DNA of 64,000 nucleotides, from NCBI RefSeq assembly GCF_014653155.1, contig NZ_BNAF01000007.1, positions 62,001-126,000 of the forward strand, in the 5' to 3' direction. Numbering within the stretch: the stretch's first letter is position 1; each line of letters begins with the position of its first letter. A program made the position numbers and the translations under genes. Below are positions 1 through 9,335 of this stretch, in pieces. The notes below the pieces were generated by a model. The model did not search any database. It had not been told where the DNA came from and saw only the letters and a list, made by a program, of their open reading frames with translations. The stretch comes from Sphingobacterium griseoflavum (GTDB taxonomy: Bacteria; Bacteroidota; Bacteroidia; Sphingobacteriales; Sphingobacteriaceae).

Positions 1-238
1 GATGGGTGTGCAACGCACAGGCGACTTTTTGGAAAAAGGAACTTGGGGCTTGGCCATCGCATTGATGGTGTTCTGTTTAGCGATCAATATTGTGGGGCCA
101 TCTGCTGGAAAAGCGGGTGGAGGTTTAGGTGATCAAATTGAAGCGCCTGCACAAACATCTCCGTTGAACCTCAATGGGCCAACACAGCAACAAGCGCCAG
201 CAACCGTTGCGCCTAGCGCTGCAGATACTTCAAAGTAA
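1..238 (+). CDS. secG: SecG, preprotein translocase subunit (3' part)
   Basis: C-terminal 78 residues of SecG, the small membrane subunit that assists SecYEG export; the gene starts before the window. The visible part holds the family motif GVQRTGDFLEKGTWGLA, followed by the second transmembrane helix (about residues 15-32 of the visible part) and a low-complexity Gln/Ala/Pro tail typical of Bacteroidota SecG. The first transmembrane helix must lie upstream. It is followed after a structured non-coding stretch by groES on the same strand. Confidence 0.85.
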   Translation, partial: MGVQRTGDFLEKGTWGLAIALMVFCLAINIVGPSAGKAGGGLGDQIEAPAQTSPLNLNGPTQQQAPATVAPSAADTSK

Positions 239-546
239 GCTGTTCCGAACATAAGGATCCGTAAAGGCCGTATTGTTAATATGGTCATGCAAGAAAAAGA
301 ACCCCGATAGGTCCCAAGACTTATCGGGGTTCTCGCTATTTGGATTAGCGAGTACGGCCTAAAGCTGGCTGTAGGCATGCTAAAAGGCCGGTAGAATGAC
401 AGGATGACACAGGTCGTTTGCTAGCGACTGTCAACTTTTAGCTCCAAACAAGAAAAAATGGCAAAAATGCTGTTTTTTTCTATTTGGCATAATTGGTGAT
501 GATGGAAGGTAGTAAAACTTAAATAAAAAAATAAAACGCAATAATT
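239..546. other. intergenic region with nested inverted repeats, secG-groES
   Basis: No gene seen. An 8-bp outer inverted repeat (265-272 with 353-360) encloses a perfect 11-bp hairpin (299-309 with 322-332). An AT-rich stretch then leads to groES. No CIRCE-type heat-shock operator (TTAGCACTC inverted repeat) is visible upstream of groES. Confidence 0.5.
299..332 (-). terminator. strong hairpin, terminator-like
   Basis: Perfect 11-bp stem with a 12-nt loop. The T-rich tract follows the stem when read on the minus strand (complement of AAGAAAAA at 291-298), whereas on the plus strand no U-run follows. It may stop antisense transcription or simply follow secG. Confidence 0.45.
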
Positions 547-822
547 ATGGCATTAAGCATTAAACCTATCGGAGACAGAGTTGTCGTTGAAGCAGCTCCT
601 GCAGAAGAAAAAACAGCATCAGGCCTTTACATTCCTGATACGGCGAAAGAAAAGCCTTCTCAAGGAACGATTGTAGCAGTTGGTTCGGGTAAGCCAGAAG
701 AACCGCTTACTGTGCAAGTAGGTGATAAAGTTTTATATGGCAAGTATGCTGGTACAGAGATCACCTATGAAGGCAAAGAGTATTTGATCATGCGTGAATC
801 TGATATCTACGCAGTATTATAG
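547..822 (+). CDS. groES: GroES co-chaperonin
   Basis: 91-residue co-chaperonin that caps the GroEL ring for ATP-driven folding in the cytoplasm. The N-terminus ([18 protein letters not shown]), the mobile loop ([13 protein letters not shown]) and the conserved [14 protein letters not shown] stretch all match the family, and the length is standard. groEL follows 71 bp downstream on the same strand, so the two probably form the usual groESL operon. Confidence 0.97.
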   Translation: MALSIKPIGDRVVVEAAPAEEKTASGLYIPDTAKEKPSQGTIVAVGSGKPEEPLTVQVGDKVLYGKYAGTEITYEGKEYLIMRESDIYAVL

Positions 823-893
823 GACGTTAAGTTCACATGACAACAAATTAAAGAAAAGGTACATTTCAAACTCTATATATATAGTTAAAAAAA

Positions 894-2531
894 ATGGCAA
901 AGCAAGTAAGATATAATGTAGAAGCACGTGACGCACTGAAAAAAGGTGTGGACACATTGGCAAATGCAGTGAAGGTAACATTGGGTCCTAAAGGACGTAA
1001 CGTGATCATCGAGAAAAAATTCGGATCTCCAATGATCACGAAAGATGGTGTTTCCGTAGCAAAGGAAATAGATTTGAAGGATGCGCTAGAAAATATGGGT
1101 GCGCAGATGGTGAAAGAGGTTGCTTCCAAAACAGCTGATCAAGCAGGTGATGGAACGACAACGGCCACTGTGTTGGCACAAGCCATTATCTCTCCAGGTT
1201 TGAAATCTGTTGCTGCCGGTGCAAACCCCATGGATTTAAAGCGCGGTATTGATAAAGCTGTGGCAGCTGTTGTAGCGAATTTGAAATCACAGTCGCAAGT
1301 AGTTGGTGCTGACAACAACAAGATCAAGCAAGTTGCAACAATCTCTGCAAACAACGATGATGTCATCGGTTCTTTGATTGCAGAGGCCATGGAGAAAGTC
1401 GGTAACGATGGTGTTATCACTGTAGAAGAAGCTAAAGGTACCGAGACAGAAGTAAAAACCGTAGAAGGTATGCAGTTTGACCGCGGTTATTTGTCGCCGT
1501 ACTTCGTGACAAACTCCGATAAAATGGAGGCAGACCTAGAAAACCCATATATCCTTATCTACGACAAAAAGATCAGCAATATGAAAGAGTTGTTGCCGAT
1601 CTTGGAAAAACAGGTACAAACAGGAAAGCCATTACTGATCATCGCGGAAGATTTGGACGGTGAAGCATTGGCGACATTGGTGGTGAACAAAATCCGTGGA
1701 TCCCTGAAAGTAGCTGCTGTTAAAGCTCCTGGTTTCGGTGACCGCCGTAAAGCGATGTTGGAAGATATCGCTATTTTGACAGGTGGTACGGTAATCTCTG
1801 AAGAAAGAGGTTTCAAATTGGAAAACGCTGAACTATCTTACTTAGGCCAAGCAGAGAAAGTGACCGTGGATAAAGATAATACCACGATCATCAATGGTTC
1901 TGGTGATGCAGAAGACATCAAAGCGCGTGTTGCACAAATTCGCTCTCAGATTGATTCGACAAGCTCTGACTACGATCGTGAGAAATTGCAAGAACGTTTG
2001 GCGAAGTTGTCAGGTGGTGTTGCCGTGCTTTATGTTGGTGCTACAACAGAAGTAGAAATGAAAGAGAAGAAAGACCGTGTGGACGATGCGTTGCATGCTA
2101 CTCGTGCAGCAGTAGAAGAAGGTATCGTTGCAGGTGGTGGTGTTGCCTTTATTCGTGCAACATCGGCCCTTACCGATCTTAAAGGTGCCAACGAAGATGA
2201 AACAATTGGTGTAGAAATCATCAAACGTGCTATAGAAGAGCCTCTTCGCCAAATCTGTAACAATGCCGGTATCGAAGGTGCGGTTGTTGTACAAAAAGTA
2301 AAAGAAGGTACGGCAGATTTTGGTTACAACGCGCGTACAGATGTTTACGAAAACTTAATCGGAGCAGGTGTGATCGATCCGACGAAGGTTTCACGTGTGG
2401 CATTGGAAAATGCGGCGTCTATCGCATCGATGCTATTGACAACAGAATGTGTCCTTGCCGACGAACCTGAAGAGAATCCAGTTGCTGCTGGTGCTCCTCC
2501 GATGGGCGGTGGCATGGGTGGCATGATGTAA
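894..2531 (+). CDS. groEL: GroEL chaperonin
   Basis: 545-residue 60-kDa chaperonin forming the double-ring folding chamber with GroES. Visible signatures are the ATP-binding segments LGPKGRNV and [11 protein letters not shown] near the N-terminus, the apical domain in the middle, the [12 protein letters not shown] motif near residue 405 and the Gly/Met-rich tail ending GGMGGMM. Second gene of groESL; a terminator follows directly. Confidence 0.98.
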   Translation: MAKQVRYNVEARDALKKGVDTLANAVKVTLGPKGRNVIIEKKFGSPMITKDGVSVAKEIDLKDALENMGAQMVKEVASKTADQAGDGTTTATVLAQAIISPGLKSVAAGANPMDLKRGIDKAVAAVVANLKSQSQVVGADNNKIKQVATISANNDDVIGSLIAEAMEKVGNDGVITVEEAKGTETEVKTVEGMQFDRGYLSPYFVTNSDKMEADLENPYILIYDKKISNMKELLPILEKQVQTGKPLLIIAEDLDGEALATLVVNKIRGSLKVAAVKAPGFGDRRKAMLEDIAILTGGTVISEERGFKLENAELSYLGQAEKVTVDKDNTTIINGSGDAEDIKARVAQIRSQIDSTSSDYDREKLQERLAKLSGGVAVLYVGATTEVEMKEKKDRVDDALHATRAAVEEGIVAGGGVAFIRATSALTDLKGANEDETIGVEIIKRAIEEPLRQICNNAGIEGAVVVQKVKEGTADFGYNARTDVYENLIGAGVIDPTKVSRVALENAASIASMLLTTECVLADEPEENPVAAGAPPMGGGMGGMM

Positions 2532-2560
2532 GTCGTGCATCTCTCTCAAAAGTAAAAAAG

Positions 2561-2590
2561 AAAGGCTCCATCATGGGGCCTTTCGTATTT
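2561..2590 (+). terminator. groESL terminator
   Basis: AAAGGCTCC / GGGGCCTTT stem (one G-T pair) with a 5-nt loop, followed by CGTATTTT. It lies 30 bp after the groEL stop and between convergent genes. Confidence 0.7.
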
Positions 2591-2613
2591 TGGGGCTATA
2601 TGCGCGATATAGA

Positions 2614-3438
2614 TCAGCTGTTGGAGCCTGACAGGTTTGTTGCCGGTGCAGGTTTGGAATAGATTTCGTTCAATAGCTGATAAAGCTCCGGATGGTCAAT
2701 GGCCAGCTGCTTGGGCTTTTGGAAAAAATATTCCGATATGACTGCCAGAAACTCGCCTTCATTGGTTGCTGCGTAGTCCCGGATATCGGAGCGGTCTTTT
2801 CGTATGGCTTCCATATTTTTATGCATGGCCTGCAGCCAAGGCCGCACCAGCTCGTCTGGTATGAGATAGTTTGGTACGCCATCGATATCGCCATCTGCCT
2901 TGTCAATGAGGTGTACAAATTCGTGGATGGCGGTGTTCCCCGCTGTCGGTTGTTCCCCAAATCCTGCCCTTAGCGATTGCAGAGAAAGGATCATCTTCCG
3001 GTTCATTACACCTTCCCCTACCATACCCAAAACCATTCGGTCGGGTGCGTCAGTATCATATTTCTCATTGAATGTACCTGGATAGATCAAGACTTCATCC
3101 AAGTTTTCGTATGACCAGTCTTGGAAATGGAAAAGCGGAATAGTGGCGCCCGCCGCTACGAGTATCCGGTCTTTGTCGGTGACCTGTGCGCCTTTCTCGG
3201 CAGAGATAATCGTTGTCGCTAGAAAGTAACTCACCCGCTCCACAAACCGATCCTGTGCGGTAGCATCCAATCTCTGAAAAAAAACTACCTTTTGCGCTAG
3301 TACGCTGCGGATAAACCTGGCGTCCAGCACCTGTGTGCTGCGGTATTTTTTGTTGCCCACATACTTAAATACATACCAAATGAGTAGGATGCCTACCAAT
3401 AAAATGCTACCCAATGCCCATATCTGATTGTCTGCCAT
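2614..3438 (-). CDS. M90 family zinc peptidase (MtfA-like)
   Basis: 274-residue protein with an N-terminal transmembrane helix (about residues 8-26) and a zincin domain. The catalytic motif HEFVH is followed some 60 residues later by NEGEFLAVISEYFF, which carries the third metal-ligand Glu, as in MtfA/peptidase family M90. In Escherichia coli MtfA binds the regulator Mlc; a membrane-anchored form in Bacteroidota need not share that role. It is convergent with groEL and stands alone on its strand. Confidence 0.8.
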   Translation of the reverse strand: MADNQIWALGSILLVGILLIWYVFKYVGNKKYRSTQVLDARFIRSVLAQKVVFFQRLDATAQDRFVERVSYFLATTIISAEKGAQVTDKDRILVAAGATIPLFHFQDWSYENLDEVLIYPGTFNEKYDTDAPDRMVLGMVGEGVMNRKMILSLQSLRAGFGEQPTAGNTAIHEFVHLIDKADGDIDGVPNYLIPDELVRPWLQAMHKNMEAIRKDRSDIRDYAATNEGEFLAVISEYFFQKPKQLAIDHPELYQLLNEIYSKPAPATNLSGSNS

Positions 3439-3498
3439 TAATTTTAGCGTTATTGAAAAAAAGATTTTACTATATTTATACTAATATACCACTTTACG

Positions 3499-4023
3499 AT
3501 GCAAAAATTTCATTATACCGACGGAACCAATACATTTGGGCCTTTCACGGCAGAAGAGTTGGAAGGAAAAGGGATCACGGGCGATACCTACGTTTGGACA
3601 GAAGGGCTACCAAATTGGGTTGTTGCACGGCAGGTTCCCGAATTGGCTTCCGTTATCGCCACGGGACAGCAACCCTATTACACCGCTGGCAGTTCGTCGG
3701 TTCCTCCACAATTTAGCAGCCCCCGTCCTCCAGTATTCGCCCAGCAGCAGGGAAGGCCGCCAAAGAATTACCTAATAGAGACTATTCTGACGACTATTTT
3801 TTGTTGTTGGCCCTTGGGTATTCCTTCCATCATCTACGCAACCCGTGTGGAAAAAAAGTACTATGCTGGAGATTATCTGGGAGCAGAACAGGATGCTGCC
3901 AGCGCGAAAAAATGGATGTGGATCAATATCGGGTCCTGTATCGCCTTGTGGTTGCTCTACTTTTTGATTTTCGGATTTGCCATGTTTGGGGCACTCATGG
4001 GTGGCGGAGACTACAACTACTAA
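3499..4023 (+). CDS. GYF-domain and CD225/dispanin membrane protein
   Basis: 174 residues. Positions 1-50 form a GYF_2/DUF4339-type domain (start QKFHYTDGTNTFGPF, then WTEGLPNWV). A Pro/Gln-rich linker (about 60-90) leads to a CD225/dispanin region with two membrane helices separated by a short loop (FCCWPLGIPSIIYATRV...). Dispanins are small two-helix membrane proteins of unclear bacterial role. The next gene begins 3 bp after the stop, so the two are probably co-translated. Confidence 0.8.
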   Translation: MQKFHYTDGTNTFGPFTAEELEGKGITGDTYVWTEGLPNWVVARQVPELASVIATGQQPYYTAGSSSVPPQFSSPRPPVFAQQQGRPPKNYLIETILTTIFCCWPLGIPSIIYATRVEKKYYAGDYLGAEQDAASAKKWMWINIGSCIALWLLYFLIFGFAMFGALMGGGDYNY

Positions 4024-4026
4024 ATT

Positions 4027-4416
4027 GTGCGCTACCGGACTGGCAATGTTGTCGTTTTTTGTGTAGGATTGGCGTTGCTTGGAGCGATGCTCTATCTGTA
4101 CTATCGCTATGACCCGATGGTGCATGCATGGTTTCCGAAATGCCCATTCAAAGCCTTGACCGGGTTGAGCTGCCCTGGATGTGGATCGCAACGGGCTATC
4201 CATGCGCTCTTGCATGGCCGAATTGGCGAAGCTGCGCAACAGAATGCGCTCATCCTTCCCTTCGCACCTTACCTGTTAGCCGGGTTTCTGTTCCGTTGTG
4301 TCCAGCATCCTTCTGTTTTTTTGCTTCGGTGGCGCAAAATCCTGTATGGTGAATGGGCTATTAAAGTCGTGTCCATTGTTATTCTTGGCTACTTTGTAAT
4401 GCGCAACTGGCCATAG
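4027..4416 (+). CDS. DUF2752 membrane protein
   Basis: 129-residue membrane protein with the DUF2752 hallmark CPFKALTGLSCPGCGSQRA between predicted helices; the paired Cys residues are typical. The start is GTG at 4027, right after the stop of the GYF/dispanin gene; an internal ATG at 4087 would remove most of the first helix. DUF2752 proteins commonly sit beside CD225 proteins in Bacteroidota, which supports a joint but unknown membrane function. Confidence 0.8.
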   Translation: MRYRTGNVVVFCVGLALLGAMLYLYYRYDPMVHAWFPKCPFKALTGLSCPGCGSQRAIHALLHGRIGEAAQQNALILPFAPYLLAGFLFRCVQHPSVFLLRWRKILYGEWAIKVVSIVILGYFVMRNWP

Positions 4417-4496
4417 TGTATATGCTGCAAAAAAGAGCAAATTGATGCATAGGTTTTTGGGCGTTGCTGCTTGCTCTAGCCACCATGACAGGCCAA

Positions 4497-4539
4497 AACG
4501 TATCGGGGGCACGATCCATGATCATGCCCCCGATACGTT
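4497..4539. terminator. bidirectional terminator
   Basis: Long perfect stem (AACGTATCGGGGGCA paired with its complement, about 15 bp) with a 13-nt loop, between the end of the DUF2752 gene and the end of the minus-strand fimbrillin-like gene. It suits transcripts from both sides. Confidence 0.75.
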
Positions 4540-4598
4540 GTTATATCTTTTGATTTATGTTTTCCGCACCTCCGGCGCCGGCCTTTCGCCGCGCCAGA

Positions 4599-6242
4599 CT
4601 ATGGACAAGGGATAACCTTCACCCCGTAACCTCTGCCGTGCATAACGGTGATGTTTATAACGGATTGCGTGACCACCACTTTATTCTGTGCACTGGTATT
4701 CCACGTAATCTGATTAAACTTCGTGTCGTCTGTAAAGACGATCGGATACAGCGCTCTGTCGGTGTTGTTTTTTCTTCCGAAAAGGGAGACCTCACCTTTC
4801 GAGCTGATCACTAATTTGACCGATGGATAATCACGGTTGCCTACAATGTTCCAAATCTGGGATACTCCACCTGATCCCCAAATGCTGCCATCGGCAAACC
4901 GCACATTACGTTTCGGTAGGTTTGTGGCCGTGGTATATTCAAATTGAATCTCTTTGGTAGCCAGCTTCTGTCCATTGATTTCCATATTGAAGGAGTTGTC
5001 CAGCTCGTAAATATCGAACGTATACCCGTAGTTTGCACCGCTAGCATACAGGGTGTTCGTTTTCACGTCTCCGTACTGACTGCGCCATTCGAACGTGTCG
5101 TCGCCCGTTGGTTCGGTACACGGGTTTTTGATCTGCAGCACCAGGTCGTATTTTTGGTAAGGAGCGATGACAAAATCTTCGATAATCAAGTTGTTCCGTA
5201 CGGTGGATACCTGTTTGCCATTGATAACTGCGTTGATCAGCAGGTTGCCTATGGCAACGTCCACCGTTGTTATCCGTGGTGATATCAATAGGGTGGGTGC
5301 TGCGGTCACCGTACGTAATCCCCCACCTAAATTCGGAATACTCACCGCTACTGATGTGGTATCCGTGCTGTAGGTCAAGCTTCCGTCACTCCATTTCACC
5401 GTGCCGCTTTTACGCGGTGTAGCGGCTCTGTCTCCTTGACCTGTAAAGCGCACATTGGTTAATGAAACAATTTCTCCCGGCGTACCGTCCGTCAAACGTG
5501 CTGTCATGGTAATTTGGCTGAATTGATGTTTGAGGATCACTCCTAAATAGTTGTCGCCGCTGGCTACCTTTAGTGTGCTTCTGAAGTACATCAGATCTTC
5601 ACTGCTCGTAAATGTTGCTGTAGACAGCTTAGCACGGTTGGTGACTTCGGGCAGCGCTGCCGAGCTGTTTACCGAATAGGCAATAAAGGTGTACGTCGAA
5701 CCAACAACCAAGTTAGTAAAGCCCGAAGGGCTTTTTCCGGCCTCATAGTCCATTTGGGAAACGAAATTGTCTCCAAGGTATGCTAATACGCGATACTTGA
5801 CGCCGGTGCCCAAAGGTGTTCTGACAATAGCCGACCTGTTATTCTTGGCCGACGCCTTCAATCCCTTTACCGCCGTTCCGCTTGCGGTAGATGTGCTGCC
5901 CTCGCGCTGCTTTAAAGTCGCTACCAAAAGGAAGTCATTTTCCAAACTTATCACTTTGGTCTGTTCTGCTAAACCATCCGTTGATGCATCGCCTGAATAT
6001 GCCGCTGTCTGGGCTTTCAATCCATGCGTTGTTCCGCTGGAAGCATTGTTCGCACTTTGCATCGCGCCCGTGCTTTCCGATTCCATCTCTGAACCCAGCA
6101 GTTCGATGGTCACGTTGGCATTCGTAGAACTTTCGGAAACAATTTCTTTCCCGCAGGAAACAGAAATAAGCAACATGATCAGCGCTATTCCATTCCGTAT
6201 TAATCTTTTTCTAGTCATAACAAATTGATTTATTGCTTTCAT
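4599..6242 (-). CDS. fimbrillin-like lipoprotein
   Basis: 547-residue exported lipoprotein with signal helix and lipobox LISVSC followed by GKE. The rest is beta-rich with an N-terminal Ser/Thr/Ala-rich stretch, resembling Bacteroidota fimbrillin-family surface proteins; no enzymatic motif is seen. The first ATG (6242) directly follows, in frame, the TAG of a 54-codon upstream ORF. An internal ATG (residue 9, MTRKRLIR) gives a more typical signal peptide and may be the real start. Assignment to fimbrillins rests on overall character, not on a diagnostic motif. Confidence 0.6.
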   Translation of the reverse strand: MKAINQFVMTRKRLIRNGIALIMLLISVSCGKEIVSESSTNANVTIELLGSEMESESTGAMQSANNASSGTTHGLKAQTAAYSGDASTDGLAEQTKVISLENDFLLVATLKQREGSTSTASGTAVKGLKASAKNNRSAIVRTPLGTGVKYRVLAYLGDNFVSQMDYEAGKSPSGFTNLVVGSTYTFIAYSVNSSAALPEVTNRAKLSTATFTSSEDLMYFRSTLKVASGDNYLGVILKHQFSQITMTARLTDGTPGEIVSLTNVRFTGQGDRAATPRKSGTVKWSDGSLTYSTDTTSVAVSIPNLGGGLRTVTAAPTLLISPRITTVDVAIGNLLINAVINGKQVSTVRNNLIIEDFVIAPYQKYDLVLQIKNPCTEPTGDDTFEWRSQYGDVKTNTLYASGANYGYTFDIYELDNSFNMEINGQKLATKEIQFEYTTATNLPKRNVRFADGSIWGSGGVSQIWNIVGNRDYPSVKLVISSKGEVSLFGRKNNTDRALYPIVFTDDTKFNQITWNTSAQNKVVVTQSVINITVMHGRGYGVKVIPCP

Positions 6243-6407
6243 CTAGATGTCGTTTAGGTCGATCGTCCTGTACTCGGTGTCTTGGACATCCCACTCCTGC
6301 TCGACCACACCATTCTTGTTTTGCGGCAGGACGGACGACTTCACAATATCCTCTTCCATCTGAATGGTTATCACCTCAATTTTTGGGTTTTGATACTTTA
6401 GTTTCAT
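6243..6407 (-). CDS. 54-residue upstream small protein
   Basis: Short ORF reading MKLKYQNPKIEVITIQMEED at its N-terminus and ending LNDI. Small proteins of this plan (M-basic-Y-x-x-P-x-x-E-V, then an acidic hydrophobic patch and a Ser) occur next to surface lipoprotein genes in Bacteroidota. Its TAG is immediately followed, in the same frame, by the ATG of the fimbrillin-like gene, so the two are translationally adjacent. Function unknown. Confidence 0.6.
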   Translation of the reverse strand: MKLKYQNPKIEVITIQMEEDIVKSSVLPQNKNGVVEQEWDVQDTEYRTIDLNDI

Positions 6408-7063
6408 GATATGCTGTTTGCGTTGTTCAACCTTTTGTCTAGTAATCCCAGTATCACCTTTTCAAAACACGCTTCGAATCATGCACATCGAGATAAATCG
6501 AATTAGCGTCGGATCCATCCAAGCGTGTGTTGTTTTGGTTTACGTTGCAAGCGCGGTCGATTTCATGTGATCGGTACGCTTTTGATAAGGACAAATCTAT
6601 CGGAATTAGATAGTAATAAATGGTTGTTTTTGAGAATTAAAAATTTTTGTAGATCGCTGACTACAGGTTGTAGCGAAGGGTCTACAGTTGCTATCTTTGT
6701 GTAGATGATCTTGGGCGATATAGCCAAATAGCCGGCAATATGTTGTTTTTTTTGCAGTGTAATCAATGCTAGGGAGCATAGTTCATTATCCGAACCGCGG
6801 TATGTAACGTTAAAATACCTCACTTTTTTGAGAATAGATTTAATAATTTACCATTGGTTAATCGCGCCTATCGTTTAAGCCAAATATCACGCTAGTTTCA
6901 AATAATTTGAACAACCATCCTACTTAATTGTTAACGTTTAAACATGCACTGGGTTAAATGGTTAGACAGCTTTCTCGCATAAGTTGTCTGCTGTGCCGCG
7001 TGCACAACGTTTGATTTTTTTGGTAAATTGGAGCCCGGCGTTCCTATAAATTGGTGAAAATAT
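6408..7063. other. intergenic region between divergent genes
   Basis: 656 bp between the start of the fimbrillin pair and the GH15 gene. It must hold both promoters but no clear TAnnTTTG box stands out. An 86-codon minus-strand ORF inside it is listed separately as doubtful. Confidence 0.4.
6563..6823 (-). CDS. doubtful ORF with a helix-turn-helix-like stretch
   Basis: 86 codons. The part reading HIAGYLAISPKIIYTKI resembles the C-terminal helix-turn-helix of Bacteroidota Crp/Fnr-type regulators (IAxYLGISPxxLSRIR). No nucleotide-binding domain precedes it and the remainder is unrecognisable. It could be a regulator remnant or a chance ORF. Confidence 0.25.
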   Translation of the reverse strand: MRYFNVTYRGSDNELCSLALITLQKKQHIAGYLAISPKIIYTKIATVDPSLQPVVSDLQKFLILKNNHLLLSNSDRFVLIKSVPIT

Positions 7064-8884
7064 ATGACTGAACAGCACAACTATCAGCCTATTGAAAATT
7101 ATGGTCTCATAGGTAACATGCATACATCCGCCCTTGTCGGAATGAACGGATCGATCGATTTTTTATGTTTTCCCCGCTTTGATTCCCCCAGTGTATTTGC
7201 GCGCCTACTAGACCACGAGAAAGGGGGCTATTTCTCCATACGCCCGCTCATGAAGAACATGCAGTACAAGCAGTTGTACCTGCCCGAGACGGCCGTGTTG
7301 ATCACCCGTTTCTTTTCGGAAGAAGGTATCGTCGAAATTACGGATTACATGCCTTTGAGCGAGACCGCAGATGGCCATTGCAATTCGATCGTGCGAAAAG
7401 TAAAATCCATTCGTGGCAACGTCACCTGTCGATTAGAGCTTCAGCCACGTTTTGATTACGCACAGAAAAAGCACCGCATTGAGCGCGATGAGGATACTTT
7501 GTTGTTCCGAACTGAAGATGCGGATCAAGAAGATATGCGCTTTATGGCCAGCTTTGATCTGGAAATCGATGATCAGGATGTCTATGCAGAATTTTCACTG
7601 AAAGAATCCGAGCGGGCATTTGTGATCTTGGAACTTTCGTCCAATGGCGATACCAAATACAACGATATATCCTACTATACAAAGGAAACCTACTTCAGTA
7701 CCATTGCCTATTGGCGCAATTGGATCAACCAATCGACATACAGCGGCCGTTGGAAAGAAGTGGTGCAGCGATCGGCCATTACCTTGAAGCTATTGACCTC
7801 AGCACAATTCGGATCTGTTGTAGCGGCTGCTACTTTCAGCTTGCCCGAAGAACTCGGGGGAGACCGAAATTGGGACTACCGCTTTACGTGGATCCGTGAT
7901 GCAGCCTTTACGATGTATGCTTTTTTAAAGCTGGGCTTTACCAAGGAATCGTCGGCGTTTCTGAAATGGATTATCGAACAGGATAAAAACCGGGATTTGC
8001 ATTTGCTCTATAAAATCGATGGCGAATGGGATCTCGAAGAGAAAATACTCGAGCATTTTGAAGGCTACAAAGGATCTGGACCTGTACGCATCGGTAATGA
8101 AGCGAACAACCAGTTGCAACTGGACATCTATGGCGAGCTATTGGATACCATCTATATCTACAACCAATACCACCAGCCGATAACCTTTGAACTATGGGAA
8201 ATCATTTGCAAGGAAATTAAGATTGTTATCGAACGCTGGCGCGAACCGGACCACGGTATCTGGGAGATACGGAATGAGAAGCAGGAATTTTTGCATTCAC
8301 GCTTGATGTGCTGGGTGGCAATGGATCGGGCTATCAAAATAGGACAGAACCGCTCTTTTCCTTTTCCCGTTGGCGAATGGATCGCCGTCCGGAACGAAAT
8401 TTACCAAGACATCTTTGACAACTTTTGGAATGAGGAAAAGCAAATGTGGGCGCAATTTAAGCAGGGCGACCAGGTGTCGAACACGATTGATGGCAGTGTG
8501 CTGCTCATGCCTTTGCTTCACTTTGTGACACCCGAGGAGCCACGCTGGATCAAGACGTTGGAAGCAGTAGATAGGGAGCTGCGTCTGGATGTGTTGGTAT
8601 ACCGCTATAAAAACGAAGAGGTGGGAATCGATGGACTGGAGGGGGAAGAGGGTACTTTTACCATGTGCTCCTTTTGGTATATCGAATGTCTTGCCAAGGC
8701 TGGCCGATTGGAAGAAGCCGTTGAAAACTTCGCCAAAATGATCGGCTACGCGAATCATTTGGGACTCTTTGCGGAAATGATCAGCAAGAAGGGACAACAT
8801 CTGGGGAATTTTCCGCAGGCTTTTACACACCTCGGGCTTATCAGCGCGGCGCTAGAGCTCGACAAACAACTCTCCCGGCGGTAG
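7064..8884 (+). CDS. glycoside hydrolase family 15 protein
   Basis: 606-residue cytoplasmic enzyme of the GH15 glucoamylase/trehalase group; no signal peptide. The N-terminal beta-sandwich domain starts with IENYGLIGNMHTSALVG and FLCFPRFDSPSVFA. The (alpha/alpha)6 barrel begins around residue 240 and carries NWDYRFTWIRDAAFTMYA. A candidate general acid lies in RIGNEANNQ and a candidate base in EEGTFTMCSFWY near residue 525. Family members hydrolyse alpha-glucosidic bonds of maltooligosaccharides or trehalose; the substrate cannot be told from sequence. Monocistronic by context. Confidence 0.9.
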   Translation: MTEQHNYQPIENYGLIGNMHTSALVGMNGSIDFLCFPRFDSPSVFARLLDHEKGGYFSIRPLMKNMQYKQLYLPETAVLITRFFSEEGIVEITDYMPLSETADGHCNSIVRKVKSIRGNVTCRLELQPRFDYAQKKHRIERDEDTLLFRTEDADQEDMRFMASFDLEIDDQDVYAEFSLKESERAFVILELSSNGDTKYNDISYYTKETYFSTIAYWRNWINQSTYSGRWKEVVQRSAITLKLLTSAQFGSVVAAATFSLPEELGGDRNWDYRFTWIRDAAFTMYAFLKLGFTKESSAFLKWIIEQDKNRDLHLLYKIDGEWDLEEKILEHFEGYKGSGPVRIGNEANNQLQLDIYGELLDTIYIYNQYHQPITFELWEIICKEIKIVIERWREPDHGIWEIRNEKQEFLHSRLMCWVAMDRAIKIGQNRSFPFPVGEWIAVRNEIYQDIFDNFWNEEKQMWAQFKQGDQVSNTIDGSVLLMPLLHFVTPEEPRWIKTLEAVDRELRLDVLVYRYKNEEVGIDGLEGEEGTFTMCSFWYIECLAKAGRLEEAVENFAKMIGYANHLGLFAEMISKKGQHLGNFPQAFTHLGLISAALELDKQLSRR

Positions 8885-9049
8885 TGGCCTGATGCCTGAT
8901 CAGATTCGCAACAGTTTTGCTTTAAAGGGTTTGGCATCAGTTAAGATGAGGACGCAGCGGTGCCTTTTCACAAGGTAAATGATACAGATACCTATGCATG
9001 CAAGTGAGTTCAGTAGGCAAAAGGCTTGACTGCATAGGCATTAGCGATA

Positions 9050-9226
9050 GATGCGTGTGCATTTAAAGCGGATGCGTGTGCATTTAAAGCGGATGCGTAT
9101 GCATTTAAGGCAGATGCATATGCATTTGAGGCGGATGCGTGTGCATTTAAGGCAGATGCGTGTGCATTTAAGGCAGATGTGTTTGCATTTAAGGCGGATG
9201 CATATACATTTGAGGCAAATGCGTAG
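9050..9226. repeat. 8 x 21-bp tandem repeat
   Basis: Eight complete units starting at 9050, 9071, 9092, 9113, 9134, 9155, 9176 and 9197, plus a partial ninth. Unit consensus GATGCGTGTGCATTTAAGGC plus one base; substitutions are scattered and no unit is missing bases. Both strands stay open because the period is a multiple of three (minus strand reads ASALNAH-like heptads, plus strand MRVHLRQ-like). Units are contiguous with no spacers, so this is not a CRISPR array. Confidence 0.95.
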
Positions 9227-9335
9227 TGAAATGCATATTCTATGGGTAAAGTATGTGTGTTCGCCACATAAATACGCTTTTTGATAGGATAAAGCATGTT
9301 TTTAGTCTAAAGAGGTGACCTGTTTTTGCTCAAAA

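Noticed and set aside
480-546. CIRCE heat-shock operator upstream of groES
   Set aside because: No TTAGCACTC inverted repeat is present in the leader.
3772-4239. 155-codon minus-strand ORF over the dispanin and DUF2752 genes
   Set aside because: Fully antisense to two genes with recognisable domains; no family features in its own translation.
9050-9226. CRISPR array
   Set aside because: Repeats are directly contiguous with no spacers and no cas gene is in the window.
9010-9297. Minus-strand 95-codon and plus-strand 77-codon ORFs over the 21-bp repeats
   Set aside because: The period is a multiple of three, so both strands stay open by construction; there is no signal, family match or ribosome-binding evidence. 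Kept only as a repeat and as a finding.
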